A DNA stretch of 60,607 nucleotides from an uncultured Eubacteriales bacterium. Lineage in GTDB: Bacteria > Bacillota > Clostridia > Oscillospirales > Butyricicoccaceae. The DNA lies in the NCBI GenBank assembly GCA_910579575.1, contig CAJTUM010000011.1, positions 1 through 60,607 on the forward strand, given 5' to 3'. Under the pieces are notes generated by a model. It was not told the origin of the DNA and did no database searches. It saw nothing but the letters and a program-made list of their open reading frames with translations. The position numbers were made by a program, and so were the translations under genes. Positions 50,376 to 58,594 of the stretch are shown piece by piece; the stretch's first letter is position 1; each line of letters starts with the position of its first letter.

Positions 50376-50762
50376 ATGGAAAAAACAAAAAAGCGCAAAT
50401 GCGGGGCGTTGGCGCTGACTACGGCTTTGGTATTGGCGGGCTGTCTAAACAGCCGGCCGCTTTACGCCGTGGGCCTGGCGGGGGAGCGCCAACCCTTAGA
50501 GGCGCGTCAGGGGCTTCCAGTAGCTGGCGCCGTCCAGATTGTTGAGACCGGGGAGGGGTCTATGCTTCGTTGGCAGGCGGGGCCGCTGTATGACCGGGTC
50601 GAGCAGCTGTCCAGTGGGCTTTGCTTGGCGGAGCGTCAGGGGCGCTTCGGCGTGCTGGATAGCCAGGGCAATATCCTGGCGCCGCTGGTTTATCAGGACG
50701 AGTTTTCCGCTCGTCGGGCGGCCTACGGCATATCGGCTGATTCGGCGGTAACGTATCCATAA
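50376..50762 (+). CDS. Short lipoprotein with a WG repeat
   Basis: 128 residues. Start at 50376 after AAAGGAGG. Lipoprotein signal with lipobox LAGC (Cys ~23). The mature part ends with one WG-type repeat: LAERQGRFGVLDSQGNILAPLVYQDEF. Such repeats normally occur in arrays, so the gene may be a truncated remnant; the last ~15 residues (AAYGISADSAVTYP) look unrelated. Probably anchored on the outside of the membrane. Function unknown. Confidence 0.65.
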   Translation: MEKTKKRKCGALALTTALVLAGCLNSRPLYAVGLAGERQPLEARQGLPVAGAVQIVETGEGSMLRWQAGPLYDRVEQLSSGLCLAERQGRFGVLDSQGNILAPLVYQDEFSARRAAYGISADSAVTYP

Positions 50763-50798
50763 AAATAGAGAAAAGCCATATCATAATCCAATCCGGTT

Positions 50799-50837
50799 GC
50801 GCAAAAAGCCGCCCCGTCAGGGCGGTTTTTTTGCGCC
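50799..50837 (+). terminator. Terminator after the WG-repeat lipoprotein gene
   Basis: Nested stem GCGCAAAAAGCCGCCC/GGGCGGTTTTTTTGCGC with T-run. Confidence 0.85.
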
Positions 50838-50992
50838 CTATGGACTGGAAAACTCTATAGCGGCTCGCAAACCGCGTTTTTCTTTGTTTTGCCTGCAATT
50901 TTCGGTCGGAGGCGCCGTGCAAGAGGCCGTCTGCACAGCCGATAATTGCATGAACCGCCGCGGCCAGGAAAACGTCCGCCAAGCCGATCGAT

Positions 50993-51205
50993 TTATTGGG
51001 CCATATGAGGGTTGTCCGTGCGGTTGAGCAAGTAATCCACAGACACCTGATGGAAATCTGCCAGACGGATCAAAATGGCTGTAGGAATATCGATATCCCC
51101 GCGCTCATAATTGCTGTATACCCGCTGGCTGCACAGTAAGATTCGTCCCATTTGGGTTTGGGTCATGTCTTTATCTTCTCGCAGAGCGCGGATTCGCTGA
51201 TACAT
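50993..51205 (-). CDS. Small XRE-family regulator
   Basis: 70 residues, essentially one HTH domain: IRALREDKDMTQTQMGRILLCSQRVYSNYERGDIDIPTAIL, then LADFHQVSVDYLLNRTDNP. Start at 51205 after AGGAGAGG. Divergently transcribed from a tiny ORF across a region with two palindromic operators (51319-51361), an arrangement typical of an autoregulated repressor. Confidence 0.9.
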   Translation of the reverse strand: MYQRIRALREDKDMTQTQMGRILLCSQRVYSNYERGDIDIPTAILIRLADFHQVSVDYLLNRTDNPHMAQ

Positions 51206-51310
51206 GGATGGTCCTCTCCTGCCGCAATAAAATCAATTTTTCCGCCAAGCCAGGTTTTGGCGTCTCTTGGCCAATATTCCCAATTTGGCTTTGGCGCAAA
51301 CATTGATTTC

Positions 51311-51364
51311 ATTATAGTTAGCGAAAAATTCGCTATTGACTTTTAGCGAAATTTTCGCTAAACT
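51311..51364. promoter_or_regulatory. Divergent promoters with two palindromic operators
   Basis: Operators: TAGCGAA-AAA-TTCGCTA (51319-51335) and TTAGCGAAA-T-TTTCGCTAA (51343-51361), centre-to-centre 25 bases. Rightward promoter TTGACT (51336-51341), 17 bases, TAAACT. Leftward TATAAT (51311-51316) for the XRE gene. Both operators overlap both promoters, so one repressor could control both directions. Confidence 0.8.
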
Positions 51365-51381
51365 CAAAACAGGGAGAACAG

Positions 51382-51477
51382 ATGAGCGGCGAAGGAGACG
51401 CCGCGCCCGATTGGCGACGGCGAACGGGCCTACGTCTGTTGGTTTTGGTCGCCGCGGCAAAAAAGCCGTCCGTTTGA
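51382..51477 (+). CDS. Possible 31-residue peptide under XRE-type control
   Basis: ATG at 51382 after AGGGAG with good spacing, stop at 51475-51477. The peptide has an acidic N-terminus (MSGEGDAAPD), a basic stretch WRRRTG, a hydrophobic segment LRLLVLVAAA and a basic end KKPSV. It lies between a promoter with two operators and an intrinsic terminator whose stem overlaps its last codons, so it is a complete small transcription unit. Could be a toxic/signalling peptide or just part of a small RNA. Composition alone does not decide. Confidence 0.4.
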   Translation: MSGEGDAAPDWRRRTGLRLLVLVAAAKKPSV

Positions 51478-51496
51478 AAAAAACGGACGGCTTTTT
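51460..51496 (+). terminator. Terminator of the small rightward unit
   Basis: Perfect 16-bp stem AAAAAGCCGTCCGTTT/AAACGGACGGCTTTTT with GAAAA loop. Confidence 0.9.
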
Positions 51497-51594
51497 CTAT
51501 TGATTGCCGCGGCATAGCCATATATAGAGCCAGGCAGAGGGTCGCTCGACAGCGTTTTATCGCAAAAAAATCTTGCGGCTGCGCTGGCTATATT

Positions 51595-52224
51595 TTATGA
51601 AAGAGAGGCTAAGATCGCTTGATAAATTTCATCGGCAATGGCCTGAGATTCTTCCGCCAGCTGCCGCCCTCGAGTGCGATAATCTTGAGCCATTTGAGCG
51701 TCCTTTAGGGAACCCAGGTTGATCAGCACATTGAGCCAAGCGCCCCGCAGAGCGGCGGAAAGATTCAAAGCGGCTACGCCCAAATCGCTGGCGGCGTTGG
51801 TATTGAATTTGCCCAGCAGCTGTTGGGCCAGCTTCAGGGCCTGGGTGGTCAGCTCCATTGTCTCAAAGGGGACCTTGGTGGAAACGACCATCCCTTCGGC
51901 AATCTTGGCGCTGCGGGCGGCCTTTTGCTCTTCTGTCTCCTTGGGCATTTTGAAAGCGGCGGAAACCAGATTGAAGGCCTCGGTGTCTTTATCCACAGAA
52001 ATCAGCAGCTGCCGGCGCAGTTCCTCGGCTTGCGGGATGAGTTCCGCCATCAGGCCGTCGAACTCCACATATTTCTTTTTGCCCTGGGTCAACCGAGCTA
52101 CCATGGCGCAGAGGGCCGCCCCGTTGGCGGCGCAGAGGGCGCTGACGCTGCCGCCGCCAGGGGCAGGGGCGTCCGAGGCCAGGGTCTGGGTGAAATCGGC
52201 TACAGTCAATTCAGCGAGTTTCAT
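51595..52224 (-). CDS. fchA: Formimidotetrahydrofolate cyclodeaminase
   Basis: 209 residues. Family motifs: LTVADFTQTLASDAPAPGGGSVSALCAANGAAL at the N-terminus, DKDTEAFNLVSAAFKMPKET, NTNAASDLGVAALNLSAALRGAWLNVLINL. It converts 5-formimino-THF to 5,10-methenyl-THF plus ammonia, salvaging the C1 unit produced by FtcD. Last gene of hutH-hutU-ftcD-hutI-fchA, 16 bases after hutI. Confidence 0.95.
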   Translation of the reverse strand: MKLAELTVADFTQTLASDAPAPGGGSVSALCAANGAALCAMVARLTQGKKKYVEFDGLMAELIPQAEELRRQLLISVDKDTEAFNLVSAAFKMPKETEEQKAARSAKIAEGMVVSTKVPFETMELTTQALKLAQQLLGKFNTNAASDLGVAALNLSAALRGAWLNVLINLGSLKDAQMAQDYRTRGRQLAEESQAIADEIYQAILASLS

Positions 52225-52240
52225 ATCCTATAAATTCCTT

Positions 52241-53482
52241 TCACCGGGCCAGGGGTTGGCCCGCTTTTATCACAGTATGGCACAGGTTGGAGCCGAAGCG
52301 GTAGAGAAGCATCTCCCAATCCGGCGCGTCCCAAATGACCAAATCCCCCTGCTTGCCCGTCTCCAGAGAACCCAAGCGGTCCTCCATGCCGATGGAGCAG
52401 GCCGCGTTGATGGTGACGGCGGTCAACACCTCTTCTGGCGTCAGTTTATAGCGCAGCAGGCCCAGATTCATGGCAAAGGGCAGGTTTAGGGAAGGGCAGG
52501 AGCCGGGGTTAAAATCCGAGGCGATTACCACCGGGATACCCAGCTCTACCATCCGGCGGACAGGGGCAAAGGTCTTATCCAGATAGAAGGAGGTAGCGGG
52601 CAGCAGGTCGGCGATGACGCCTCCTTTGGCCAAGGCGGCCATGCCGTCTTCGTCGGCGGCAATCAGATGTTCGGCGGAAACCGCGCCCACTTGACCGGCC
52701 AGCTGGGCGCCGCCGATGGCGTCGATCTCGTCGGCGTGAATGCGGGGTTTCAAGCCCAACGCTTTGCCTGCCTCCAGCACGCGGCGGGATTGCTCCACGT
52801 CGAAAACGCCGGTTTCACAAAAGACGTCGCAGTATTGAGCCAGCTTTTGCTCTGCGACGGCAGGCAGCGTTTCGCGGATCATCTGATCCACATAGCCGTC
52901 GGCGTCGTCTTTGTATTCCTCCGGCACGGCGTGGGCCCCCAGGAAGGTGGAGGCGACGTCCATGGGGCTGCTTTCCGCCAGGCGGCGGATCACTCGCAGC
53001 TGCTTGAGCTCCGTTTCCGTATTCAGGCCGTAGCCGCTTTTCATCTCGCAGGCGGTAACGCCCATGGCCAGCATTTCATGGACAAATCCCAAAGATTTTG
53101 CGTACAGCTGGTCTTCGGTTTCCTCCCGGGTGTGTTTCACTGTGCTCAGGATGCCGCCGCCCATGCGCAGGATATCCAGATACCCGGCGCCGGCCAGCTT
53201 CAGCGGGATCTCGTGCTGTCGCCAGCCGCCGAACACCAGGTGGGTATGAGCGTCGATAAGGCCGGGGGTGACCAAACGGCCCTGGGCGTCGACGATTTGG
53301 GCGCCCTGCTCCGCCCCGGCGGGGGCTTCGGCCTGCGGGCCGCAGTATGTAATTTTGCCGTCTTCGATCAGCGCGCAGGCGTTTTCTATTTTTGTAATCT
53401 GGCCCTGCTCCGCCCCGGCGTGGACACGGCTGCCCGTGGGGGTGCAAAGCAGGCCGATATTTTTGACAAAAGTTTTGTTCAT
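52241..53482 (-). CDS. hutI: Imidazolonepropionase HutI
   Basis: 413 residues. Amidohydrolase metal site PGLIDAHTHLVFGGWR (HxH), second-shell GYGLNTETELKQL, His in PRIHADEIDAIGGAQLA, Asp in IASDFNPGSCPSLNLPF. It opens imidazolone propionate to N-formimino-glutamate. Start at 53482 after GAGGAACCCC, 24 bases from ftcD. Confidence 0.97.
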   Translation of the reverse strand: MNKTFVKNIGLLCTPTGSRVHAGAEQGQITKIENACALIEDGKITYCGPQAEAPAGAEQGAQIVDAQGRLVTPGLIDAHTHLVFGGWRQHEIPLKLAGAGYLDILRMGGGILSTVKHTREETEDQLYAKSLGFVHEMLAMGVTACEMKSGYGLNTETELKQLRVIRRLAESSPMDVASTFLGAHAVPEEYKDDADGYVDQMIRETLPAVAEQKLAQYCDVFCETGVFDVEQSRRVLEAGKALGLKPRIHADEIDAIGGAQLAGQVGAVSAEHLIAADEDGMAALAKGGVIADLLPATSFYLDKTFAPVRRMVELGIPVVIASDFNPGSCPSLNLPFAMNLGLLRYKLTPEEVLTAVTINAACSIGMEDRLGSLETGKQGDLVIWDAPDWEMLLYRFGSNLCHTVIKAGQPLAR

Positions 53483-53506
53483 GGGGTTCCTCGTTTCTGC
53501 AAACGA

Positions 53507-54403
53507 TTAGAGGATATGGTTTTCCAGCACTTGCTTGTCGAAATCGAAGTCCTCAATCTGCATATAATATTCGGCAGAATCGATCAGGGCCTTCATGGGG
53601 GTCAGACCGATAATCTCGGTACCCACCACATGGACGCCCCAGCGCTTGGCCTCCGCCTTGACCAGCTCTAACACGCGGTAGAGGGGGGTGCGGTTGAAAT
53701 CCGTCATATTGATGGAGACCTGAGCCAGGTTCCGTTCTTCCAGCATGACGCCCAGGGCCTTGACGCAATCGAAGCCGCCGCTGATTCGGCGGATCATCTT
53801 GGCGATTTTGCTGGCAATCTCCACATCGGAGGTGCTCAAGTTGATATTGAAAGCCACCAACGGCATCCGGGCCCCTACGGCGACCACGCCGGCGGTGGGG
53901 TGAATGGTTCTGCCGCCGAAATCCGGCTCCCATTCAGGTTGCTGAACCTTTTCCGCCATGCCCTCGAACTGGCCTTTGCGGATTTTGGCCAGGTTTACCC
54001 GATGGGGGGCGCTGGCGGAATCCTCATAGAGGAAGACGGGCAGACCGAAGCTGTCGCTGATTTTCTGACCCACTTGGCGGCTCAGCGCAATGGCTTCCTC
54101 CTTGGTAATCTCTTTGATGGGGATAAAAGGAATCACGTCCACCGCGCCCATGCGGGGGTGCTCGCCTTGGTGCTTTGTCAGATCAATCAGTTCCACCGCC
54201 TTGCCCGCCAGGTCCACGGCGCACTGGGCTACCGCTTCCGGCTCGCCCAAAAAGGTGATAACCGTCCGGTTGTGGCTGGGGTCGGAGGAGTAATCCAGCA
54301 GCGCCACGCCGGCGGTATGACGGACAACGTCCACCACCGCTTCAATTACTTCGCTGTTGCGTCCCTCGCTGATATTGGGCACGCATTCCAGAATTTTAGC
54401 CAT
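53507..54403 (-). CDS. ftcD: Glutamate formimidoyltransferase FtcD
   Basis: 298 residues, the single-domain bacterial form (the cyclodeaminase is a separate protein, FchA). Start at 54403 (MAKILECVPNISEGRN) after AAGGAGAGC. Family segments: DYSSDPSHNRTVITFLG, HQGEHPRMGAVDVIPFIPI, VFLYEDSA, RKGQFEG, PTAGVVAVGARMPLVAFNINL, AQVSINMTDF. It moves the formimino group from formimino-glutamate to THF, yielding glutamate. Confidence 0.97.
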   Translation of the reverse strand: MAKILECVPNISEGRNSEVIEAVVDVVRHTAGVALLDYSSDPSHNRTVITFLGEPEAVAQCAVDLAGKAVELIDLTKHQGEHPRMGAVDVIPFIPIKEITKEEAIALSRQVGQKISDSFGLPVFLYEDSASAPHRVNLAKIRKGQFEGMAEKVQQPEWEPDFGGRTIHPTAGVVAVGARMPLVAFNINLSTSDVEIASKIAKMIRRISGGFDCVKALGVMLEERNLAQVSINMTDFNRTPLYRVLELVKAEAKRWGVHVVGTEIIGLTPMKALIDSAEYYMQIEDFDFDKQVLENHIL

Positions 54404-54528
54404 TTTTCTCGCTCTCCTTGCGTATTTCAAAATATAGGTAAACTACAAAAAACGTCGAGCTAGCGACTCAGGAAAAGAATGGGGCTTAACGGCCCAAAGG
54501 GGCGGAAAACCGCCCCTTTGAGGAAGTT
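54404..54528. other. hutU-ftcD gap with a GC-rich hairpin
   Basis: Perfect 10-bp stem AAAGGGGCGG/CCGCCCCTTT with AAAA loop (54496-54519), without a clear T-run on the minus strand, right after hutU. It may be a weak terminator or an mRNA-stabilising element separating hutHU from ftcD-hutI-fchA. Confidence 0.5.
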
Positions 54529-56550
54529 CTATTTGCCCTGGCGGATAACCCGCTCCACCATAGCTTCGTCGGCGATAAAGGGCAGGGTGATATGGCCCTT
54601 CCCTTCATAGTTTTTGTTGTATTCCACGCTGGTGGAAACAGAGTTCTCATTCCGGGCCCAGCTGCGGCGGGCTACGCCGCCCATCACGTCCCACATCAGA
54701 GAAGATTTGATAATCTGGTCGACCCGTTCGCTGCCGTCCAACACCAGGCCAAAGCCGCCGTTGATGGCTTTGCCGATGCCCACGCCGCCGCCGTTGTGCA
54801 GGGCGCACAGGCTCATGCCGCGGGCCGCGTTGCCGGCAAAGCATTGCACGGCCATGTCGGCCATCACGTTGCTGCCGTCCTTGATGTTGGAGGTCTCCCG
54901 GAAGGGGGAGTCTGTGCCGGAAACGTCGTGGTGGTCCCGGCCCATCATCACAGGGCCGATCTTGCCTTCTCGCACCATTTCATTGAAGCGCAGGGCGATT
55001 TTTACCCGGCCTTCGGCGTCCTGGTAGAGGATGCGGGCCTGCGTGCCCACAACCAGCTTATTTTTCTTGGCGTCCCGTACCCAGACCCAGTTGTCCCGAT
55101 CCTGGTAACGGCGGTTGGGGTCGATGCAGTCCATGGCCGCCTGGTCGGTGGCGTCCAGGTCCTCCGGCTTGCCGCTGAGGCACACCCAGCGGAAGGGGCC
55201 GTAGCCATAGTCAAACAGCAGGGGCCCCATGATATCCTCCACATAGGAGGGGAAGATAAAGCCGTCCTTTTCGTCGATTCCGTTTTTGGAAATCTCTTTC
55301 ACGCCGCTGTCGTAGACGGCTTTCATGAAGGAGTTGCCATAGTCGAAGAAATAGGTGCCCTTGGCTGTCAGCGCCTTGATGGCGTCGAAATGACGCCGCA
55401 GAGTGGCGTCCACCAGCTTGTGGAACTGTTCCCGGTCCTGGTGCAGCATTTCGGTCCGCTGCTCAAAGGTCAAGCCCGCCGGGCAATAGCCGCCGTCATA
55501 GGCGTTGTGGCAGGAGGTCTGGTCGGAGAGCAGGTCGATATGGATGTCCTTGGCCAGGCAATACTCCAGCAAATCCACGATGTTGCCGTGGTAGGCGATG
55601 GAGATAGGCTCCTTTTTCTGCATATAGTCGGCGGCCCATTGGAATACCTGGCCCAGATCGTCGCTGACCAGAGAGACCCAGCCCTGGTCGTGGCGGGTCT
55701 TGATGCGGCTGGCGTCCACCTCGGCAAATACGCCCACGGCGCCGGCGATCTCCGCCGCTTTGGGCTGAGCGCCGCTCATGCCGCCCAAGCCGGAGGATAC
55801 AAACATTCTGCCGGCCAAATTCTGGTCTGCCGGGATGCCCAACACCTGCCGGCCTGCATTCAAAATCGTGTTAAAGGTGCCATGGACAATGCCCTGAGGC
55901 CCGATATACATCCAGCCGCCGGCAGTCATCTGGCCATAGTTGGCTACGCCCATCTCTTCGGCAATTTCCCAGTCGTCGATGTTGTCGAACAAGCCCACCA
56001 TCAAGCCGTTGGTCAGGATGACTCGAGGCGCGTCCTTTTTGGAGGGGAATAGACCCACCGGATGACCGGATTCGATCACCAGGGTCTGGTCGTCGCGCAG
56101 TTCTTCCAGGTATTTTTTTATCAAACGGTATTGCAGCCAGTCGTGGCAGACGCTGCCCGTCTCGCCGTAAGTGACCAGCTCATAGGGATACAGCGCCACG
56201 TCGAAATCCAGGTTGTTGTCGATCATCACTTGGAAAGCCTTGCCTTCAATGCAGTTGCCCTTGTATTCGTCGATGGGCTTGCCGTGCAGGGCGCCGGCGG
56301 GGCGATAGCGGTAGGCATAGATGCGGCCTCTGGTTTTCAGCTCCTCCAGAAACTCGGGAGCCAAGGTTTCGTGGAGCTCTTCGGGCACATAGCGAAGGGC
56401 GTTCATCAGCGCCAGCTTAGTTTGGGCTTCTGTCAGCCGGTAGCCTCGATCCGGCGCCCGGCGAACGCCCTCCACAAAGGCTGGATATTCCGGCAGCTCG
56501 GCGTCCAGCTGAATTTTCATCGCTTGGCTGATTTCTTTGTTGCTCAGCAT
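54529..56550 (-). CDS. hutU: Urocanate hydratase HutU (long form)
   Basis: 673 residues, the long type found in Clostridia and eukaryotes rather than the ~555-residue form of proteobacteria. Start at 56550 (MLSNKEISQAMKIQLDAELP) after AAAAGGAGG. Conserved NAD site and catalytic region: MTAGGWMYIGPQGIVHGT, FVSSGLGGMSGAQPKAAEIAG, LSDQTSCHNAYDGGYCPAGL, FDYGNSFMKAVYDSG, LCALHNGGGVGIGKAINGGFGLVLDG. It hydrates urocanate to imidazolonepropionate. Confidence 0.97.
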   Translation of the reverse strand: MLSNKEISQAMKIQLDAELPEYPAFVEGVRRAPDRGYRLTEAQTKLALMNALRYVPEELHETLAPEFLEELKTRGRIYAYRYRPAGALHGKPIDEYKGNCIEGKAFQVMIDNNLDFDVALYPYELVTYGETGSVCHDWLQYRLIKKYLEELRDDQTLVIESGHPVGLFPSKKDAPRVILTNGLMVGLFDNIDDWEIAEEMGVANYGQMTAGGWMYIGPQGIVHGTFNTILNAGRQVLGIPADQNLAGRMFVSSGLGGMSGAQPKAAEIAGAVGVFAEVDASRIKTRHDQGWVSLVSDDLGQVFQWAADYMQKKEPISIAYHGNIVDLLEYCLAKDIHIDLLSDQTSCHNAYDGGYCPAGLTFEQRTEMLHQDREQFHKLVDATLRRHFDAIKALTAKGTYFFDYGNSFMKAVYDSGVKEISKNGIDEKDGFIFPSYVEDIMGPLLFDYGYGPFRWVCLSGKPEDLDATDQAAMDCIDPNRRYQDRDNWVWVRDAKKNKLVVGTQARILYQDAEGRVKIALRFNEMVREGKIGPVMMGRDHHDVSGTDSPFRETSNIKDGSNVMADMAVQCFAGNAARGMSLCALHNGGGVGIGKAINGGFGLVLDGSERVDQIIKSSLMWDVMGGVARRSWARNENSVSTSVEYNKNYEGKGHITLPFIADEAMVERVIRQGK

Positions 56551-56567
56551 TCTGTTTCCTCCTTTTT

Positions 56568-56726
56568 GTCGGGAAGGCCCGACAGCCATATTGCGAAGCG
56601 GTGCGGTTGTTTTTTCTCGGCGATTGTCCCGGAGCCTTCAGGGATTGAAATTCTCATCCTGCCGGGAAGGCCCACGGCCATACTGAGAAGCGGTTCGGTT
56701 GTTTTTTCGATGGTTGCTCTGGGGCG
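56568..56726 (-). repeat. Two tandem ~67-bp repeats between hutH and hutU
   Basis: Copy A 56568-56635 and copy B 56661-56726 share GYCGGGAAGGCCC, GCCATAYTG, GAAGCGGTKCGGTTGTTTTTTC and a GTYSYCYSGGRGC-like end, with ~75 percent identity by eye and ~25 bases between. On the minus strand (transcribed direction) each holds AAAAAACAACCG and a GTCGGGCCTTCCCGAC-type hairpin, the second just before the hutU ribosome binding site. No gene is supported in this gap. Confidence 0.7.
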
Positions 56727-56783
56727 AGGACATTCTTGGGCTCCGTCGGCGTCGACGCGGCTCATGAATTGTCCAAGCCGCGG

Positions 56784-58307
56784 CTATTTGATTTCGCCGA
56801 TGGTCTGCTCTACCAGATCGTTCAGCTCGGCAGATTTGACCATAGCGTCGAATTTATTCATTTCGATATAGGAAATCTGGTCGTGCTCCCAAGCAGGCAC
56901 GCTCTTGCGGATATGGCTGTAAACGGCGCTCATTGCCTTGCCCAGCTTGCTCTCGTCTCGGAACGTCATGGCTTGAGAAGCGGCGAACAGCTCGATGCCC
57001 AGCACTTTCTGGCTGTTGTCCAGGATAGACAAAGCCTTGCGGGCGGCTGTAGTTCCCATGGAAACATGGTCTTCCTGATTGGCGGAAGAGGGGATACTAT
57101 CCACGCAAGCCGGATGCGCCAGCACTTTGTTTTCCGAAACCATGGAAGCGGCGGCATACTGGGTGATCATCAGGCCGGAATTGACGCCGCCGTGCTCGAT
57201 CAGAAAAGCGGGCAAGCCGGAGAGCTGCGGGTTTACCAGCCGCTCGGTGCGGCGTTCGGAGATATCCGCCAGCTCGGCGATAGCGATGGCGATAAAATCC
57301 ATAGCCAGACCCACGGGTTCGCCGTGGAAATTGCCGCCGGAAATCACGTCGTCCTCATCCGGGAAGATGATGGGGTTATCCGTCACAGCGTTGATTTCCC
57401 GGGAAATCACGTCGTAGGCATAGCGGATGCTGTCCCGGCAGGCGCCGTGAACCTGGGGCACGCAGCGCAGAGAATAGGCGTCCTGCACTTTGTCTGGCTG
57501 GACGTCGGCGGCCAGGCCGCTGCCTTCCAGCAGGCGCAGCATATTGGCGGCGCAGTCGATTTGTCCCTGATGGCCCCGGACGGCGTGGACCTTGGGGTCA
57601 TAAGCTTTCTTGATGGCCAGCAGGGCTTCGCCGGTTAGAGCGGCGCAGATATCGGCGGTTTTGGCCAGTTTTTTAGCGCCGTCGACGACAAAGCAGCCGA
57701 TAGCCGTCATAATCTGAGTGCCGTTGATCAGGGCCAGGCCCTCCTTGGCGGCCAGTTCTACGGTGGGAATGCCGGCCTTTTTCATGGCTTCGCCGCCGGG
57801 CATCCGCTGGCCTTGGTACCAGGCTTCGCCTTCGCCCAGCATCACCAACACCATGTGGGAAAGGGGAGCCAGGTCGCCGCTGGCGCCCAGAGAACCTTTT
57901 TGAGGGATCACCGGATGGACGCCCTTGTTCAGCATATCCACCATGGTCTGGATCGTGCTCAGCCGAATGCCGGAATTGCCCCGGCTCAGAGCGTTGCTGC
58001 GCAGCAGCAGCACAGCCCGGCTGATTTCCTCGGGCAGCGGCTCGCCCATAGCGCAGCTGTGGCTGATAATTAGGTTGCGCTGGAGATCACGGGTTTCCTC
58101 GGGAGAGATCAGCACGTTGCTGAATTTGCCGAAACCGGTGGTCAGGCCATAGATAACCGCGCCCTCCTCCAGTTTTTGTTCCACATAGGCGCGGGCCTTG
58201 TTGACCTTGGCCTTGGCCTCGTCGGTCAGCTCCACCGTTTCGCCGTGCCGGGCGACTTGGATCACGTCTTCCACGGTCAGGCTTGTGCCGTCAATCAAAA
58301 GTGCCAT
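56784..58307 (-). CDS. hutH: Histidine ammonia-lyase HutH
   Basis: 507 residues. The start at 58307 (MALLIDGTSLTVEDVIQV) has the best spacing from AAAGGA; ATG at 58316 is an alternative. MIO-forming Ala-Ser-Gly in GSLGASGDLAPLSHM; also YGLTTGFGKFSNV, NLIISHSCAMGEPLP, QDAYSLRCVPQVHGA, GNFHGEPVGLAMDF, SSANQEDHVSMG. It deaminates histidine to urocanate and ammonia. First gene of the operon, driven from 58401-58429. Confidence 0.97.
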   Translation of the reverse strand: MALLIDGTSLTVEDVIQVARHGETVELTDEAKAKVNKARAYVEQKLEEGAVIYGLTTGFGKFSNVLISPEETRDLQRNLIISHSCAMGEPLPEEISRAVLLLRSNALSRGNSGIRLSTIQTMVDMLNKGVHPVIPQKGSLGASGDLAPLSHMVLVMLGEGEAWYQGQRMPGGEAMKKAGIPTVELAAKEGLALINGTQIMTAIGCFVVDGAKKLAKTADICAALTGEALLAIKKAYDPKVHAVRGHQGQIDCAANMLRLLEGSGLAADVQPDKVQDAYSLRCVPQVHGACRDSIRYAYDVISREINAVTDNPIIFPDEDDVISGGNFHGEPVGLAMDFIAIAIAELADISERRTERLVNPQLSGLPAFLIEHGGVNSGLMITQYAAASMVSENKVLAHPACVDSIPSSANQEDHVSMGTTAARKALSILDNSQKVLGIELFAASQAMTFRDESKLGKAMSAVYSHIRKSVPAWEHDQISYIEMNKFDAMVKSAELNDLVEQTIGEIK

Positions 58308-58357
58308 GTTTTCCATTCCTTTCTCGCTTCCATCCGTCCGGCAGACAGGATGAAAAA

Positions 58358-58364
58358 TGGTATA
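58358..58364. promoter_or_regulatory. TGGTATA half site in the hut leader
   Basis: TGGTATA followed by A/T-rich DNA, ~37 bases downstream of the hut -10 box. The same heptamer forms both arms of the inverted repeat at 58488-58509 before the GntR gene, so the divergent regulator may bind both places. Confidence 0.4.
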
Positions 58365-58400
58365 GAAGAATATAAAAGGTACAGTAGAAGTTCCAAATCC

Positions 58401-58429
58401 ATTGTATAAAAAAGCCCGCCAAAAGTCAA
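58401..58429 (-). promoter_or_regulatory. Promoter of the hut operon
   Basis: TTGACT, 17 bases, TACAAT on the minus strand; leader of ~85 bases before hutH. Confidence 0.8.
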
Positions 58430-58475
58430 TGATTCCGGGCAAATTTCAGGGAGAGGGAAAAAATATCTGGCCTTT

Positions 58476-58509
58476 TTGCAGCTCGTGTGGTATACTTTTT
58501 TATATACCA
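58476..58509 (+). promoter_or_regulatory. Promoter/operator of the divergent GntR gene
   Basis: TTGCAG, 17 bases, TTTATA (58499-58504). The inverted repeat TGGTATA-N8-TATACCA (58488-58509) covers the -10, as expected for autorepression. Confidence 0.6.
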
Positions 58510-58594
58510 ATTTGATTTTGGGTTTGGGCGGCCTCAGGTTTTAATGCGTTAAAACAAGCGACTGGGCTGAACCAATTTTGGGGGAGAACGCGTT

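Noticed and set aside
50059..50388. 109-codon minus-strand frame in the intergenic region before the WG lipoprotein
   Set aside because: No ribosome binding site, low-complexity composition, and it overlaps the start of the lipoprotein gene on the other strand.
54592..56052. 486-codon plus-strand reading frame
   Set aside because: It lies wholly antisense to hutU; long antisense frames are expected from the GC-rich third positions, and it has no ribosome binding site or family features. The same applies to 27909-29069, 41235-42476, 5155-6381 and similar frames.
56544..56765. 73-codon minus-strand frame between hutH and hutU
   Set aside because: It consists of the tandem repeat and overlaps the hutU start; no ribosome binding site and no independent support.
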